Assembly (NCBI GenBank): GCA_016124585.1
Contig: WGNL01000009.1
Location: 62,001 to 126,000, forward strand
Length of the DNA: 64,000 nucleotides
Source of the DNA: Bacteroidota bacterium
Lineage (GTDB): Bacteria; Bacteroidota; Bacteroidia; Chitinophagales; Saprospiraceae
Direction: 5' to 3'
Each line of letters begins with the position of its first letter. Positions within the stretch are counted from its first letter, which is position 1. The notes beneath the pieces were generated by a model. It saw only the letters and a program-made list of their open reading frames with translations. It was not told where the DNA came from and made no database searches. Below are positions 1-9,011 of the stretch, in pieces. Made by a program: the position numbers and the translations under genes.

Positions 1-1
1 T

Positions 2-64
2 GCCATTCTGCAATCGGTGCGGAAACAAGCTGAGGCGAAGGGATTTGAGATAGAGAAATTGTAA
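2..64 (+). CDS. 3' end of an unidentified CDS (partial)
   Basis: An open frame enters from the left edge and ends with TAA at 62-64. It gives 20 residues ending KGFEIEKL, a charged helix-like tail. The gene lies mainly outside the window, so no function can be assigned. The next feature downstream is a long palindrome beginning 15 bases later, which fits a gene end. A chance open frame of this length cannot be excluded. Confidence 0.45.
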   Translation, partial: AILQSVRKQAEAKGFEIEKL

Positions 65-78
65 ATCCAAATTTAATC

Positions 79-145
79 ATCCGTGTCCAATCCGTGAAAT
101 CCGTGTTCGATTTTGGCACACGGATTTCACGGATTGGACACGGAT
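79..145. repeat. Perfect 28-bp inverted repeat with 11-base loop
   Basis: The arms at 79-106 and 118-145 are exact reverse complements around an 11-base AT-rich loop. Each arm is itself built from ATCCGTG-like heptamers repeated three times. It lies between the end of the upstream gene and the start of the next, and lacks a T-tract on either side, so it looks more like a REP-type dispersed palindrome than a simple terminator. Confidence 0.8.
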
Positions 146-169
146 TTTATACTGCAAAAATTCATTATC

Positions 170-901
170 ATGAAAATTAAATCATTTATCGCATTGGTCG
201 GGCTTTTTAGTTTGGCCATTATTTCTTCTGCTTTCATCCAAAAGACAAACACAGTTAAAACGCCAGTAAATATTAGTACGGAAGGCGAAACTTTTGTAAG
301 TTTTTTGAGCCAATTCAAAAAAGTGGATTTGCCATATATTTTTGGCGTGGATGATATGGAAGGATATGCAGATTACAAAAACGGTAATCAAAAAAAGGCA
401 ACTAAAAAATCGGCAAACGCCCATTTGGAGCCTTCTCATTTTATTCCAGAATCCATGCAGGGAAAGTTCAGCCGGATGGGTCCGCCGGAATTGACACCTG
501 TCGCCCGATTTTATCCGAACCCACAGATGGTGGCGGTTATTTTTTGCTCAAAACTGCCATTCGGTGATGGGGTGAACAGGAATTACAACTTGGTTCTTTA
601 TGATTTAAAAGGCAATATTTTACCGAAAACCAAGGATAAATCCAGCTATCACCACGCTTTTAATTTAGCTTATTCCAGCGTTGATAAAACCATGACTTTC
701 AGCATTGATTCCAATGGCAATATTACGCAGCAGCTATTCAATAATCAGTGGCGGAAAAATGTGGCGAATAATGGGATTAACGGCAATACCATACAAAGTT
801 TTAAAAAAGAAGATACGCTCGCTTTTCAGATTGACAACAAAGGGAATATTGCGGAGCAAAAACAGACTTTGCCTGCAACTGCTTCAAGGGCTGAACCATA
901 A
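170..901 (+). CDS. Secreted protein of unknown function
   Basis: The product has 243 residues. The first about 22 (MKIKSF, then a hydrophobic stretch ending SSAFIQ) look like a Sec signal peptide, which is why the ATG at 170 is preferred over one at 113 that lies inside the upstream palindrome loop. The mature part is polar, with Lys-rich and Asn-rich segments, a GPPELTP motif near residue 98 and two Cys-poor beta-like regions; the tail is Gln/Lys rich. No catalytic motif or known domain was recognised. It is transcribed alone, followed by a GC-rich hairpin. A periplasmic or surface location is inferred from the signal peptide only. Confidence 0.7.
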   Translation: MKIKSFIALVGLFSLAIISSAFIQKTNTVKTPVNISTEGETFVSFLSQFKKVDLPYIFGVDDMEGYADYKNGNQKKATKKSANAHLEPSHFIPESMQGKFSRMGPPELTPVARFYPNPQMVAVIFCSKLPFGDGVNRNYNLVLYDLKGNILPKTKDKSSYHHAFNLAYSSVDKTMTFSIDSNGNITQQLFNNQWRKNVANNGINGNTIQSFKKEDTLAFQIDNKGNIAEQKQTLPATASRAEP

Positions 902-913
902 TCCTCCACCGAC

Positions 914-940
914 GTCGGCGAGGTTTTGAACCTCGCCGAC
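914..940. terminator. GC-rich 12-bp hairpin after the first complete gene
   Basis: Arms 914-925 and 929-940 are perfectly complementary with a TTG loop, followed by an AT-rich but not T-only stretch. It starts 12 bases after the stop codon at 899-901. It may terminate transcription, or be a dispersed palindrome like the one at 79-145. Confidence 0.55.
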
Positions 941-958
941 ATTTAATTTATCCTTGCC

Positions 959-1651
959 ATGAAATTAATCCAGTATATCCGAAATTCATGCTGGCCAATT
1001 GCCATCCTATTTTTCACCTATCAATTCTTTTTAATTATCGCCCCCTATACTTCCTGGCAATTGGACGTTGATTTCCTTATCACCAAGCAGCATATCATCC
1101 ATTTAATTCATTATCGGGCGGCATTTTATGCGCATATATTCAGCAGCATATTCGTATTGGCAAGCGGGGCATTTTTATTCTCAAAATATATCCTCCAAAA
1201 AGCACCAAAACTGCACAGATATGCGGGCCGGATTTATGTCGTGGCGCTGTTGCTCGTTAGTGCGCCAAGCGGCTTTGTCATGTCATTTTATGCCAATGGT
1301 GGCTGGCCAGCAAAACTGAGTTTCATCATCCTCGCTCCGCTGTGGTGGTATTTTACTTGGAAAGGATTCGACACAGCCCGAAAGCGGAAATTTGCGGAGC
1401 ACAAAAAATGGATGCTGCGAAGTTATGCGATTACGCTGTCGGCAGTGAGTTTGCGGGTTTATCAAATGCTGCTAGGGCAGTTCTTATACCTAGACCCTGT
1501 TACACAGTATGTCTTGGTTTCATGGACAGCTTGGCTAGGCAATTGGGCTGCCGTTGAAGCATGGATTTGGTGGAAAACACGCAGCAGTTTCAGCTTTTCT
1601 CCAGCACCACTTCCACGACCGTCGGGCAAAGTATCATCGCTTGCGGCATAG
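959..1651 (+). CDS. DUF2306-type integral membrane protein
   Basis: The product has 230 residues with about six hydrophobic segments. It has the pattern of the DUF2306 predicted membrane protein family: a His-containing first loop (HIIHLIHY), an AHIFSS helix, the LHRYAGRIYV motif near residue 80, and the EHKKWMLRSYA segment near 140. The family has no established biochemical role. The last about 20 residues are polar and Ser/Pro rich and are encoded inside the 3' end of the convergent methyltransferase gene, a 62-base overlap, so the original stop may have been lost and the frame extended. Start ATG at 959 precedes a typical cytoplasmic stretch and first membrane helix. Confidence 0.75.
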   Translation: MKLIQYIRNSCWPIAILFFTYQFFLIIAPYTSWQLDVDFLITKQHIIHLIHYRAAFYAHIFSSIFVLASGAFLFSKYILQKAPKLHRYAGRIYVVALLLVSAPSGFVMSFYANGGWPAKLSFIILAPLWWYFTWKGFDTARKRKFAEHKKWMLRSYAITLSAVSLRVYQMLLGQFLYLDPVTQYVLVSWTAWLGNWAAVEAWIWWKTRSSFSFSPAPLPRPSGKVSSLAA

Positions 1652-2402
1652 CTGTTAGGGCCTCCAATTCTGTCAGTGCCCCGGCCACTTCTTCTGCCGA
1701 AATCAAGCCCCGCTCAATGAGTTTGGGCATGTATATTTTCAGGAAGGAATAGGGCCACTCCCAAGTCAAATCAGACGGCCTCGCCAGCTTCGAAATGGAG
1801 CGGTTGCTGAGCAGTTTTATACCCAAAGCTTCAGCAATTGCTGGCATTTTGCGACCCACGTCAATATCGCCGGGCTGCTCGCTTTTCATGGAACGATAGC
1901 AGGCGGCGATGCCCTTTTTCAGTTGCGGAAGTGATGGCTCAGACTGAAAAGTCGTCCAGTCGAAATACTCTTGGATGACCATGCGGCCACCGGGTTTCAG
2001 GGCATTTTTCACTTTCAAAAGCACCTCGTCGGGGTTTGGCACCCAAGCTAGCGCCCAGCGGCAGAACATGCCATCCAGGCTATTTTCTACCAATTCCATT
2101 TCATCGAAAGAGCAGGTGCGCAGCTCGATTGGAAGTGCGTGCAGTTCGGCTTGCTGGCGCAAGGTGGACACATAATTTGGTGATAAATCCACACCGATGA
2201 CCTTACCCGTGTCACCCACGACAAACGCCAGTTCCGTGGTGCAAAAACCGGGGCCGCAGCCAAGGTCGAGTATAATCTGGCCGGGGCGGAATCCTGCGAT
2301 TTCCCAGCCCCTGCTCGCCTCACTCGCCCAGACTTGGTGCTGCAATCCAAGGCGATGAAGTTCGATGGCCTCGGTGCCGAGGATGTAGGCGTTTTCTTCC
2401 AT
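1590..2402 (-). CDS. Class I SAM-dependent methyltransferase
   Basis: The 270-residue product has the Rossmann-like methyltransferase core: motif I DLGCGPG at residues 46-52, an acidic VIGVD end of strand two near 70, and the ALKPGGRMVIQEY post-motif about residues 134-146. This is the UbiE/Methyltransf_11-31 type, which transfers a methyl group from S-adenosylmethionine to a small molecule; the substrate cannot be told from sequence. It is cytoplasmic, with no signal peptide. The C-terminal third, after the core, is helical and probably a substrate lid. The gene converges on the DUF2306 gene and overlaps its 3' end by 62 bases; no partner enzyme is nearby. Confidence 0.85.
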   Translation of the reverse strand: MEENAYILGTEAIELHRLGLQHQVWASEASRGWEIAGFRPGQIILDLGCGPGFCTTELAFVVGDTGKVIGVDLSPNYVSTLRQQAELHALPIELRTCSFDEMELVENSLDGMFCRWALAWVPNPDEVLLKVKNALKPGGRMVIQEYFDWTTFQSEPSLPQLKKGIAACYRSMKSEQPGDIDVGRKMPAIAEALGIKLLSNRSISKLARPSDLTWEWPYSFLKIYMPKLIERGLISAEEVAGALTELEALTAMPQAMILCPTVVEVVLEKS

Positions 2403-2553
2403 GTTTACCGAAGGAAAAGTTTTATTCCTGTAAAACTGGCCAAATCACTTGAATAAGCTACAATTTGATTTGACCGAAATTCATCACCAAAGATAGCTGA
2501 TAGAAAAAAATTAGGCTCATTGATTTGATTCATTTCCTCACTCTTTTTTTCAC

Positions 2554-2586
2554 AAAAAAAACCGCTGCGCTCAATTGCGCAGCGGT
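2554..2586 (-). terminator. Rho-independent terminator for the 717-residue protein gene
   Basis: A 10-bp perfect stem (2561-2570 with 2577-2586, six-base loop) is followed on the minus strand by seven T (2554-2560). It starts 48 bases after the stop of the minus-strand gene at 2634, a classic arrangement. Confidence 0.9.
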
Positions 2587-2633
2587 CGTTAAATAACAGC
2601 CTGAAGCTTATGATGCTATAAAAACTGGTCAGA

Positions 2634-4787
2634 TCAGCGCACGCAGAAACCTGCATCGGCATGCCCAGGAAGCCCTGTATGAGAGCTGTTGATAATCGTT
2701 CGGTCACCGATATTGACGGCCACATAGTAACCGCATTTTGGTGTGCCAGCGGGCAGTGTCATGGCCCATGCATCGCCGGGACTTACCGCTGTGTTCGAAT
2801 TTCCAGCGGATGGTGTAATCGAAGCACCGGGCACACTAGTTCCTAGTGAGTAATTACCCATGTAATTGGAGCGGGCCACGAAGTGTCCGGTCATTTTATC
2901 GCCTGGCTTGAAGTCCTTGCAGGTGCCCGTACCCGGCCCACCAAGTCCATCAATCACTATTTCGGCATCTGGGCGCACTGCATTCAGTTGAACTACTTTC
3001 GTGAAATTGCCTGCCACACCGAGTATGTCAAACTTCATTTCCCATTGGGCCGACGAACCACTGGCGAGGTTGTTGGGATTGCTCGGAGCATCCCAGAGTG
3101 CCAGCACCCTATTGGTGGTATTCGGGTCAAGATAATTGAAATAACCCGCTGCATCAGGGTGATTGTAGGTGTAAATAAAAATTCCACTACCGATGTATGT
3201 TCGCACAGGAATTGGCTCGACCACGTCAGTCCACCCCACTGTGCCAAGTCTGCGCACCTGCACCCGATATTTATGACCAATCAGCGATGGGCCTTGCATG
3301 TTGATGCGCCCTGTGAATGGGCATGGCCGACCTAGGTTGTCAGGTTTGAGACCATTGTTTGCAAAGAATGCTGCTGCCGTGGTGAGTCCCGCTGCGCTGA
3401 TATGGTCTTGGTAAATACCGCCGATGATGTCCACCCAGGAATTTGGGTCAGCAATAGTAGGCGTTTTGCCAGGTTTAATTTGGATGTGAGTATCAATTCT
3501 GTTCCCGTAAGTTTCGAGTTCGTTAGGGTCGGTAGTGGAAGGAAGTGTCTGCCAAGAAAGAACCGCCCTCAAGCGAACGATTTTCGGCTTCGAACAAGGT
3601 TGGCGGAACCTATCGAGGTTGACAGGGAGTACAGCTGTGTAGCAGACGCCTTTGTCCACTTTTTCCAAATCATGTACGTTGACGCTGACCATATCTAAAT
3701 ACGTCCACTTGCAATCATTGTCCCAATCGGCCCAGAAGGCAACGTGTTCCATGCTCCCTTTTTTACAAAGGTCTCCGGAGTAACCACCAGATTTCTTGAT
3801 TTTGAAAGTGGCTGTAAGCCGCTCTAAATTGTAGTCAAGGCCGAGGCATTCCAGTTCTTCATAATTGACATTAGCCTTGGTTTTGTTAAAAGTCTCGAAA
3901 ATGCCTGCCCAGTTGATATTTGGCAATTGGTTCGTTAAAATATTCAGGTTGGCCAAGCTCTCTGGTTGGCTGAGTATTGGTTGGATGGCATGCAGGCCGA
4001 AGCGCAGCGGTTCCACCTCAGCACCTTTCCGTTTGCCGTAAAGTTCAGCAAGTGCAGAGAGGCTAAGGGGTTCCGCATCGTAGGCGGCAAGAGAACTTGG
4101 GGAAGTAGCGCCTTCATTGGCAAGCTCGGTCACTTGGGTCACAGTCAATTGTGGAGCAGACTTGGCAATTTCCAAGAAACTTGGGATAAAAGTATCCAAT
4201 TCAAAATCCTTGATCGGCAACAAAAACAACCAAGGTTTCAATTGGATTCTGCATTCTTCCCTGTCGCCCCAAATGGGCTTGTAATCGCAGTCGCCAGCAG
4301 GAATAGGAATGCCCCAGGAAAGCGTTGCACGTACCAAAGGCAGCACTTCCGTTGAGCAAAAACGGCGCTTTGCATTTTTAAGTGGAATCGAAACAACATA
4401 TGATAATGGTTTTTCAGACTGGTTGGCACAATCTTTCCCCGTAGGAATATCGTGTACATTAAGTGCCACCATGCCTTGGTCTTCCCATCCCGTTCCATAG
4501 TTCACGCAAAACCGAACATACTCTCGTGATCCATGCGTGCAAAGACTACCGCTGTAACCACTGTCCCGTTTGATGGCAATGGTTGCGAAAAGTTCATTGA
4601 GGTCGGGGTTGTAGCCAACGCAGGTGAGCTCTTCGTAATAAGTATTGTAGGAAACGAGTTGGACCGCCTTCAATTTACTAGAGGCCAAGGTTCCGAAATG
4701 GTTGGGGTTCGTTGCCAGAAGGTGTAAGGCATTTTGGCGTTCTTTGGCAAATGCCTGTTCTGCAACTTTCTTTTCAGATTTTTCCAT
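2634..4787 (-). CDS. Leaderless 717-residue protein with two copies of a Cys-containing domain
   Basis: No known family was recognised. Two homologous domains are visible, about residues 50-185 and 308-438. They share YEEL.C at the start, GYSG.LC..GS, a V.VHD strand, RA.LSW and a closing IQ.KP. A C-terminal beta-rich part (about 450-717) includes CPFTGRI, a GLGGPGTGTC turn and a final Cys close to the end (GFCVR). The N-terminus is charged and helical (MEKSEKKVAEQ) with no signal peptide, despite about twenty Cys residues and a beta-sandwich-like composition typical of exported proteins. The gene stands alone with its own terminator. It may be cytoplasmic, or exported by a route that does not use a Sec leader; that is inference. 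Confidence 0.8.
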   Translation of the reverse strand: MEKSEKKVAEQAFAKERQNALHLLATNPNHFGTLASSKLKAVQLVSYNTYYEELTCVGYNPDLNELFATIAIKRDSGYSGSLCTHGSREYVRFCVNYGTGWEDQGMVALNVHDIPTGKDCANQSEKPLSYVVSIPLKNAKRRFCSTEVLPLVRATLSWGIPIPAGDCDYKPIWGDREECRIQLKPWLFLLPIKDFELDTFIPSFLEIAKSAPQLTVTQVTELANEGATSPSSLAAYDAEPLSLSALAELYGKRKGAEVEPLRFGLHAIQPILSQPESLANLNILTNQLPNINWAGIFETFNKTKANVNYEELECLGLDYNLERLTATFKIKKSGGYSGDLCKKGSMEHVAFWADWDNDCKWTYLDMVSVNVHDLEKVDKGVCYTAVLPVNLDRFRQPCSKPKIVRLRAVLSWQTLPSTTDPNELETYGNRIDTHIQIKPGKTPTIADPNSWVDIIGGIYQDHISAAGLTTAAAFFANNGLKPDNLGRPCPFTGRINMQGPSLIGHKYRVQVRRLGTVGWTDVVEPIPVRTYIGSGIFIYTYNHPDAAGYFNYLDPNTTNRVLALWDAPSNPNNLASGSSAQWEMKFDILGVAGNFTKVVQLNAVRPDAEIVIDGLGGPGTGTCKDFKPGDKMTGHFVARSNYMGNYSLGTSVPGASITPSAGNSNTAVSPGDAWAMTLPAGTPKCGYYVAVNIGDRTIINSSHTGLPGHADAGFCVR

Positions 4788-5240
4788 GCTTGTTGGAGTT
4801 TAAAAAATAAATAATTTGGCTTGCCTAACGTTGCAAGCATTCACGCCCAACCGAATAGGTAGGTTGAGAATACCATACTTAAAATGTAAGGGCATCCAAG
4901 GTGTGAAGCTGTCCTCAGCGAGGAGGAAGAGGAAAGAAAAGCAGCCGGACAGGCCCGGCCACAATGGAAAGTATGATTTGTTTCATGGTCAATTGGGGTT
5001 TAGTCATTACAAAATTTCGACAAGTTTTATGGCAAAAAATTATGGCTGCAAATTAGTGGGATTAAGCACTTCAGCACAAGCGTAGTTCTACGCATTTTCT
5101 TAAAAATATTAGAATTTTCTTCCCTACAGTTTGGTATTGCATTGCAAATTCTCCAACTTTGTAATCCCTGAAAATGCACTCACAGCTAAAACCCCTGGCA
5201 GCGCTAAAAAAGCGATTTTTTCATAAAAAACCATTTGGAT
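4788..5240. other. Intergenic region, 453 bp
   Basis: This separates the divergent 717-residue protein gene and the small HTH gene, so it should hold both promoters. The left half is of ordinary composition, the right half (from about 5020) AT-rich. No convincing promoter, RNA or protein gene was recognised; open frames in it have no plausible start or composition. Confidence 0.5.
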
Positions 5241-5483
5241 ATGTTGTCCCACCCTGCTCAAGTTCATGAAACAAACACTACACTGACGACCATCGAGCGA
5301 GCTATCGTCAAGCTCATTTGCGAGGGTTACAATTCTAGCGAAATAGCTCGCCAACTTTACAAAAGTACCCGAACCATCGAAGGTTACCGAAGAAGCATTT
5401 TGGAAAAAACGGGTACACGGAATGTAGCCGGAATTGTGATTTATGCTATCGAGAATGGCCTGATTTCGATAAAAAAGCATTGA
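5241..5483 (+). CDS. Stand-alone LuxR/GerE-type helix-turn-helix protein
   Basis: The product has 80 residues if the ATG at 5241 is used; a TTG two codons upstream is the only earlier start. Residues 15-75 form a GerE-type HTH: LTTIERAIVKLICEG, then SSEIARQL and the recognition helix STRTIEGYRRSI, closing with GIVIYAIENGLI. It closely resembles the C-terminal domain of the response regulator encoded at 7759-8397 (SSAEIGEKL, ISARTVDSHRRNM, GLVRYALENGI). It has no receiver domain and none is encoded upstream, so it is either a single-domain DNA-binding protein or the remnant of a NarL-type regulator. The S4 protein gene follows 43 bases later. Confidence 0.75.
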   Translation: MLSHPAQVHETNTTLTTIERAIVKLICEGYNSSEIARQLYKSTRTIEGYRRSILEKTGTRNVAGIVIYAIENGLISIKKH

Positions 5484-5526
5484 GATACCAAGCAGAGTTT
5501 ATTTTTGCAGAAAATAACTTAAGTTC

Positions 5527-5745
5527 ATGCACACCACCTTTTCCCTTAACGGCAAAGAATTCATCGAATTAAACAAATTGCTCAAAATCCAAAATCTTGT
5601 CAGCTCTGGTGGTGAGGCTAAAATTCGCATCCGAGAGGAAGGTGAAGCTACAGTGAACGGCGAAGTAGAAACCCAAGTGCGGAAAAAACTGAGAGTTGGT
5701 GATCGTATCGAGTTTGGCGGTGAGGTAGTTGTGATTGAATTGTAA
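5527..5745 (+). CDS. ybcJ: S4-domain RNA-binding protein, YbcJ-like
   Basis: The 72-residue product is a single S4-like alpha-L RNA-binding domain. It matches the small YbcJ family in length and pattern: an FxLNGKEFIELNKLLK start, SGGEAKIRI in the middle, then VNGEVETQVRKKLRVGD and a final EVVVIEL strand. Members bind structured RNA and are thought to act in ribosome or RNA metabolism; the precise target is unknown. It is cytoplasmic. The upstream neighbour is the small HTH gene, 43 bases away, so co-transcription is possible. Confidence 0.85.
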   Translation: MHTTFSLNGKEFIELNKLLKIQNLVSSGGEAKIRIREEGEATVNGEVETQVRKKLRVGDRIEFGGEVVVIEL

Positions 5746-6208
5746 AAAAAATGGGTAGTTCGGATATCAAATAACTTGTTCTCGATTTAAATCGTCAGAT
5801 TAAAGTCAAATAGCCCGTACAAATACTGTTACTCCTTGGTTTAATCAAATTTTAATGGATTTTTTGGTGGAAGGCCACACTAACTGCTTAAATTGGTCTA
5901 ATTTTGTATTTGAAATCAGTGATTACATGTTTTGGCAAGCGGTTTGGTGCTTCCACTAAAGTTTGAATTTGAAATATGAAATCGAATTTACCAAATTGAA
6001 ATGAAATATTTTTTGTTGTATCTGACTGATTAAGTAAGTAATAATCGATTTGAACAATGTCTTACCAAATGAATTTTATAAAAAATAAAATTGTCTCTAA
6101 TTAATACCCTGCCTAACTGAAAAATGAAATAGGATTGCTATGTTTTGCTATAAAGTATGATGCCCACTAACTACGATGTTTTTTTTCGTAGTAGCAAAAC
6201 ATGTGAGA
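5746..6208. other. AT-rich intergenic region, 463 bp
   Basis: Strongly AT-rich sequence before the histidine kinase gene. No clear hairpin terminator follows the S4 gene. Several TA-rich boxes are present but none pairs with a TTG at the expected spacing, so no promoter is called. No RNA gene seen. Confidence 0.5.
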
Positions 6209-7744
6209 ATGAGCAAAAAAAGTTTTATAAAGACATTTTTGGAAAGTCATGATGATATTTTCTTCATCGTTGACTATCCTAAGCTGTCCTGTGCCTATAT
6301 CAGCCCTTCCATTCGATACATTGGGTATTCGACTGAAGAGGTCTATGCTGACCCTAGCATTCTATTCGAAGCTTTGGAAGTCTCGAAACGCAGCTTAATG
6401 TGGAATCAGTTGTTAGACAACATTGATAAAGCACCCATTAATTTTGAATGCACCTTGAAGACAAGGATGGGTGAAGAGCGATGGTACTCTAATTCCATTT
6501 TTCTAGTAAATCACAAGAAAAATAACCTAAAGTTGGGAGGAGTAATGAGAGATATTACTAAACAGAAAAAAGCCGAAGCTGAGTTTGAGCAGTTAAGTTT
6601 GAAACACGAAGGTTTTTATAACAATGCGCCTAATGGTTACCATTCCTTGGATGAAAATGGTTTTTTGGTACGCATTAATAATACAGAGTTGAATTGGTTG
6701 GGTTATACTGCAAATGAGGTTTTAGGGAAAAACTATGCAGAAAAAATGTTAACTGTTAAAAGCCAAGAAGTTTTTGGTAAAGCTCTTCCAAAACTACTAG
6801 AGAATGGAGAGGTAAAAGAGCTTCAGCTTCGAATTATCAGAAAAGATGGTAGTAAATTTCCTTGTCTCGTAAATTCTAGCACTTTTAAGGATAATCTTTC
6901 AGGAAAGATAATGACACGCTCCATTCTAACAGATATAACTGAAGTAGAAAGAAGGAAAGAAAAACTTGGACAAACTCAGCGTGAATTAAAAGCTTTAAAC
7001 ACTGAACTTATTGAAGTTAATCAGAAATTAGACCGTCTAAATTTCACGAAAGATGTTTTGCTAAAGATAATATCTCATGACCTAAGAAATCCATTAATTA
7101 CCTTAAATATGATGGCAGAACTATTGCAAGAAAAATATCATGAACTTGATACAGTTTCAACAAATAAATACTTGAACCATATACGCGAAACAAGCAAACA
7201 AATAAACCAAATTTTGCAAGATATTATAAGTATGGTAAGTCTTGATAATTCCAATATAAGATTCCAGCTTACAAAGACACCCCTTAATCCTTTCATTAAA
7301 AATATAGTAAGCAATAATTTAAAGAATGCTGAGAGTAAAAATATAAAATTGGAATTCCTAGAAAACACTTGCTTGAATAGCCCACAAGTAAATATTGATA
7401 CACTTTGGCTAGGCCGTGCTCTAGACAATCTAATTTCAAATGCCATAAAATTCACAGAGGCCAACGGGAATGTTAAAGTTTACTGTAAAACTTCAATTAA
7501 TAAAGTCAGCATTATAGTCAATGATGATGGCATTGGCATCCCTAACGACATCCTTCAAAACTTGTTTGACAATTTTTTTGTGCAAAGCCGCATCGGAACT
7601 AATGGAGAGATTGGCACAGGGTTAGGTTTATCAATTGTGAAGCAGATTGTTGACATGCAACATGGCCAAATCTACGTAGAGAGCTTAGTAGGTAAAGGCA
7701 GTAAATTTGAAATAATATTACCCATTTCTAGTGATCAAAAATAA
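6209..7744 (+). CDS. PAS-domain sensor histidine kinase
   Basis: The product has 511 residues. Order: a first PAS domain with PAC (about 15-120), a second PAS (about 130-245), a short coiled coil, HisKA with the phospho-acceptor in ISHDLRNPL near residue 289, then the HATPase with N box DNLISNAIKF (about 409), G1 DDGIGIP (about 439) and G2 GTGLGLSIVKQ. There is no membrane segment, so it senses a cytoplasmic signal; the ligand is not evident. The response regulator gene follows after 14 bases, so they form a two-component pair. An upstream ATG at 6176 would add 11 mostly hydrophobic residues; the ATG at 6209 (MSKKSF) is preferred for its start sequence. Codons are much more AT-rich than in most of the window. 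Confidence 0.9.
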   Translation: MSKKSFIKTFLESHDDIFFIVDYPKLSCAYISPSIRYIGYSTEEVYADPSILFEALEVSKRSLMWNQLLDNIDKAPINFECTLKTRMGEERWYSNSIFLVNHKKNNLKLGGVMRDITKQKKAEAEFEQLSLKHEGFYNNAPNGYHSLDENGFLVRINNTELNWLGYTANEVLGKNYAEKMLTVKSQEVFGKALPKLLENGEVKELQLRIIRKDGSKFPCLVNSSTFKDNLSGKIMTRSILTDITEVERRKEKLGQTQRELKALNTELIEVNQKLDRLNFTKDVLLKIISHDLRNPLITLNMMAELLQEKYHELDTVSTNKYLNHIRETSKQINQILQDIISMVSLDNSNIRFQLTKTPLNPFIKNIVSNNLKNAESKNIKLEFLENTCLNSPQVNIDTLWLGRALDNLISNAIKFTEANGNVKVYCKTSINKVSIIVNDDGIGIPNDILQNLFDNFFVQSRIGTNGEIGTGLGLSIVKQIVDMQHGQIYVESLVGKGSKFEIILPISSDQK

Positions 7745-7758
7745 CAAATACTTATTGC

Positions 7759-8397
7759 ATGATAAAAATATTAATAGTCGATGATCACCAGATTTTTAGG
7801 GATAGCATAAGTTTATTATTAGACTATGAACATGATATGGAAGTAGTTGGTCAAGCTTCTAATGGCAAGGAGTTATTAGAAATTTTGAAAACAATTCAGC
7901 CAAATCTTATTTTAATGGATATTTCCATGCATGAAATGGGTGGAGTTGAAACCTCTCATCTTGTAAAAAGATTATACCCAAAAATTAAAATTTTGATACT
8001 CTCGATGAATTCTGAACATCAAAACATCATTGGTGCAATGGAAGCTGGAGTAAATGGTTATCTTTTGAAAAGTGCAGGTAAAAAGGAGGTACTAATGGCA
8101 ATACGTGCGGTAACTGAAGGAAGTAGCTATTTCAGCAATGAGGTTTCTGTGCAAATAGTTCAGCAACTTACCCAAGTGCAAAACCCCAAAAAAGTAAAAG
8201 TTGGTGAAGTGCTTTCTAGCCGTGAGATAGAAGTACTTTCCTTGATAGCTCGGCAATATTCAAGTGCTGAGATTGGTGAAAAACTATTCATCAGTGCTCG
8301 TACAGTGGACTCTCACCGGCGCAACATGCTTGATAAACTAGGCCTGAAAAACGCTGCTGGGTTGGTTCGATATGCCTTAGAAAATGGAATTTCATAA
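7759..8397 (+). CDS. NarL/FixJ-family response regulator
   Basis: The 212-residue product begins with a receiver domain: acidic pair D8-D9 in ILIVDDH, phospho-acceptor D54 in LILMDIS and K104 in GYLLKSAG. A linker leads to a GerE/LuxR HTH at about residues 148-210 (LSSREIEVLSLIA, SARTVDSHRRNML). Phosphorylation by the kinase encoded 14 bases upstream would control dimerisation and DNA binding; the regulon is unknown. All key residues are present. It shares the AT-rich base composition of the kinase and the two look like one operon. No terminator hairpin follows closely. Confidence 0.92.
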   Translation: MIKILIVDDHQIFRDSISLLLDYEHDMEVVGQASNGKELLEILKTIQPNLILMDISMHEMGGVETSHLVKRLYPKIKILILSMNSEHQNIIGAMEAGVNGYLLKSAGKKEVLMAIRAVTEGSSYFSNEVSVQIVQQLTQVQNPKKVKVGEVLSSREIEVLSLIARQYSSAEIGEKLFISARTVDSHRRNMLDKLGLKNAAGLVRYALENGIS

Positions 8398-8828
8398 GTA
8401 ATTCCACTTATCACTAGGTATTTATACTTATACAACTAATTAAAATTAGTAGTTTAAAATTAGGTTTTTCTACTGTATTCTTCAAAGCATAATGCTCAGA
8501 ACTTTGTCCCGTAAATGGAACAGCAAAAGCGATTTAAGCTAAAAGTTCATGTTCCTAGTTCTTTAAATATCCCTCCCCCCAGCAAAAACTATGTTCCTTT
8601 TGCATTTTTATTTTTAAGTTATAAAAATAGTAGTCTTCCACATCTGGGTTGACAATTTTGTTAGCAAGAAATAGATAAACAAACCAAAAAGCAGCCTAAG
8701 AACATTCCTATCATTCTGAGCAAACTTTTCATTTCAAATGCTCAGCAAATACTATGAATAATTATATTATATAAATTTTAAATCCTGCATAAGAAGCTGG
8801 ATTTGAAGTAATAATCAATTCATTTCAA

Positions 8829-9011
8829 ATGACAACAGCATTAGTTATTGAAGAAAACATTTGCTTTGATGAGAAAAAAAGCAAACAAATTCAACTGGAG
8901 TTGATTAGATTATGTCATGGTACTGGGAGAATAAAAAATTTATCAACTCATGTGATTGTACAATTAAATTTTTTGGCAAGTTTAAATCATTTAGACTGTC
9001 CATCATGCTAA
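8829..9011 (+). CDS. Possible small protein, 60 residues
   Basis: The open frame starts with ATG (MTTALVIEENICF) and ends after CPSC. It has a Lys/Gln-rich middle and three Cys residues in total. No family is recognised. Base composition matches the surrounding AT-rich non-coding sequence, so it may be chance. Its only support is the lack of another gene nearby and the terminators about 190 bases downstream. Confidence 0.2.
   Translation: MTTALVIEENICFDEKKSKQIQLELIRLCHGTGRIKNLSTHVIVQLNFLASLNHLDCPSC

Noticed and set aside
4816-5085. 89-residue plus-strand frame in the intergenic region
   Set aside because: Basic, without domain or start context, located where promoters of two divergent genes are expected.
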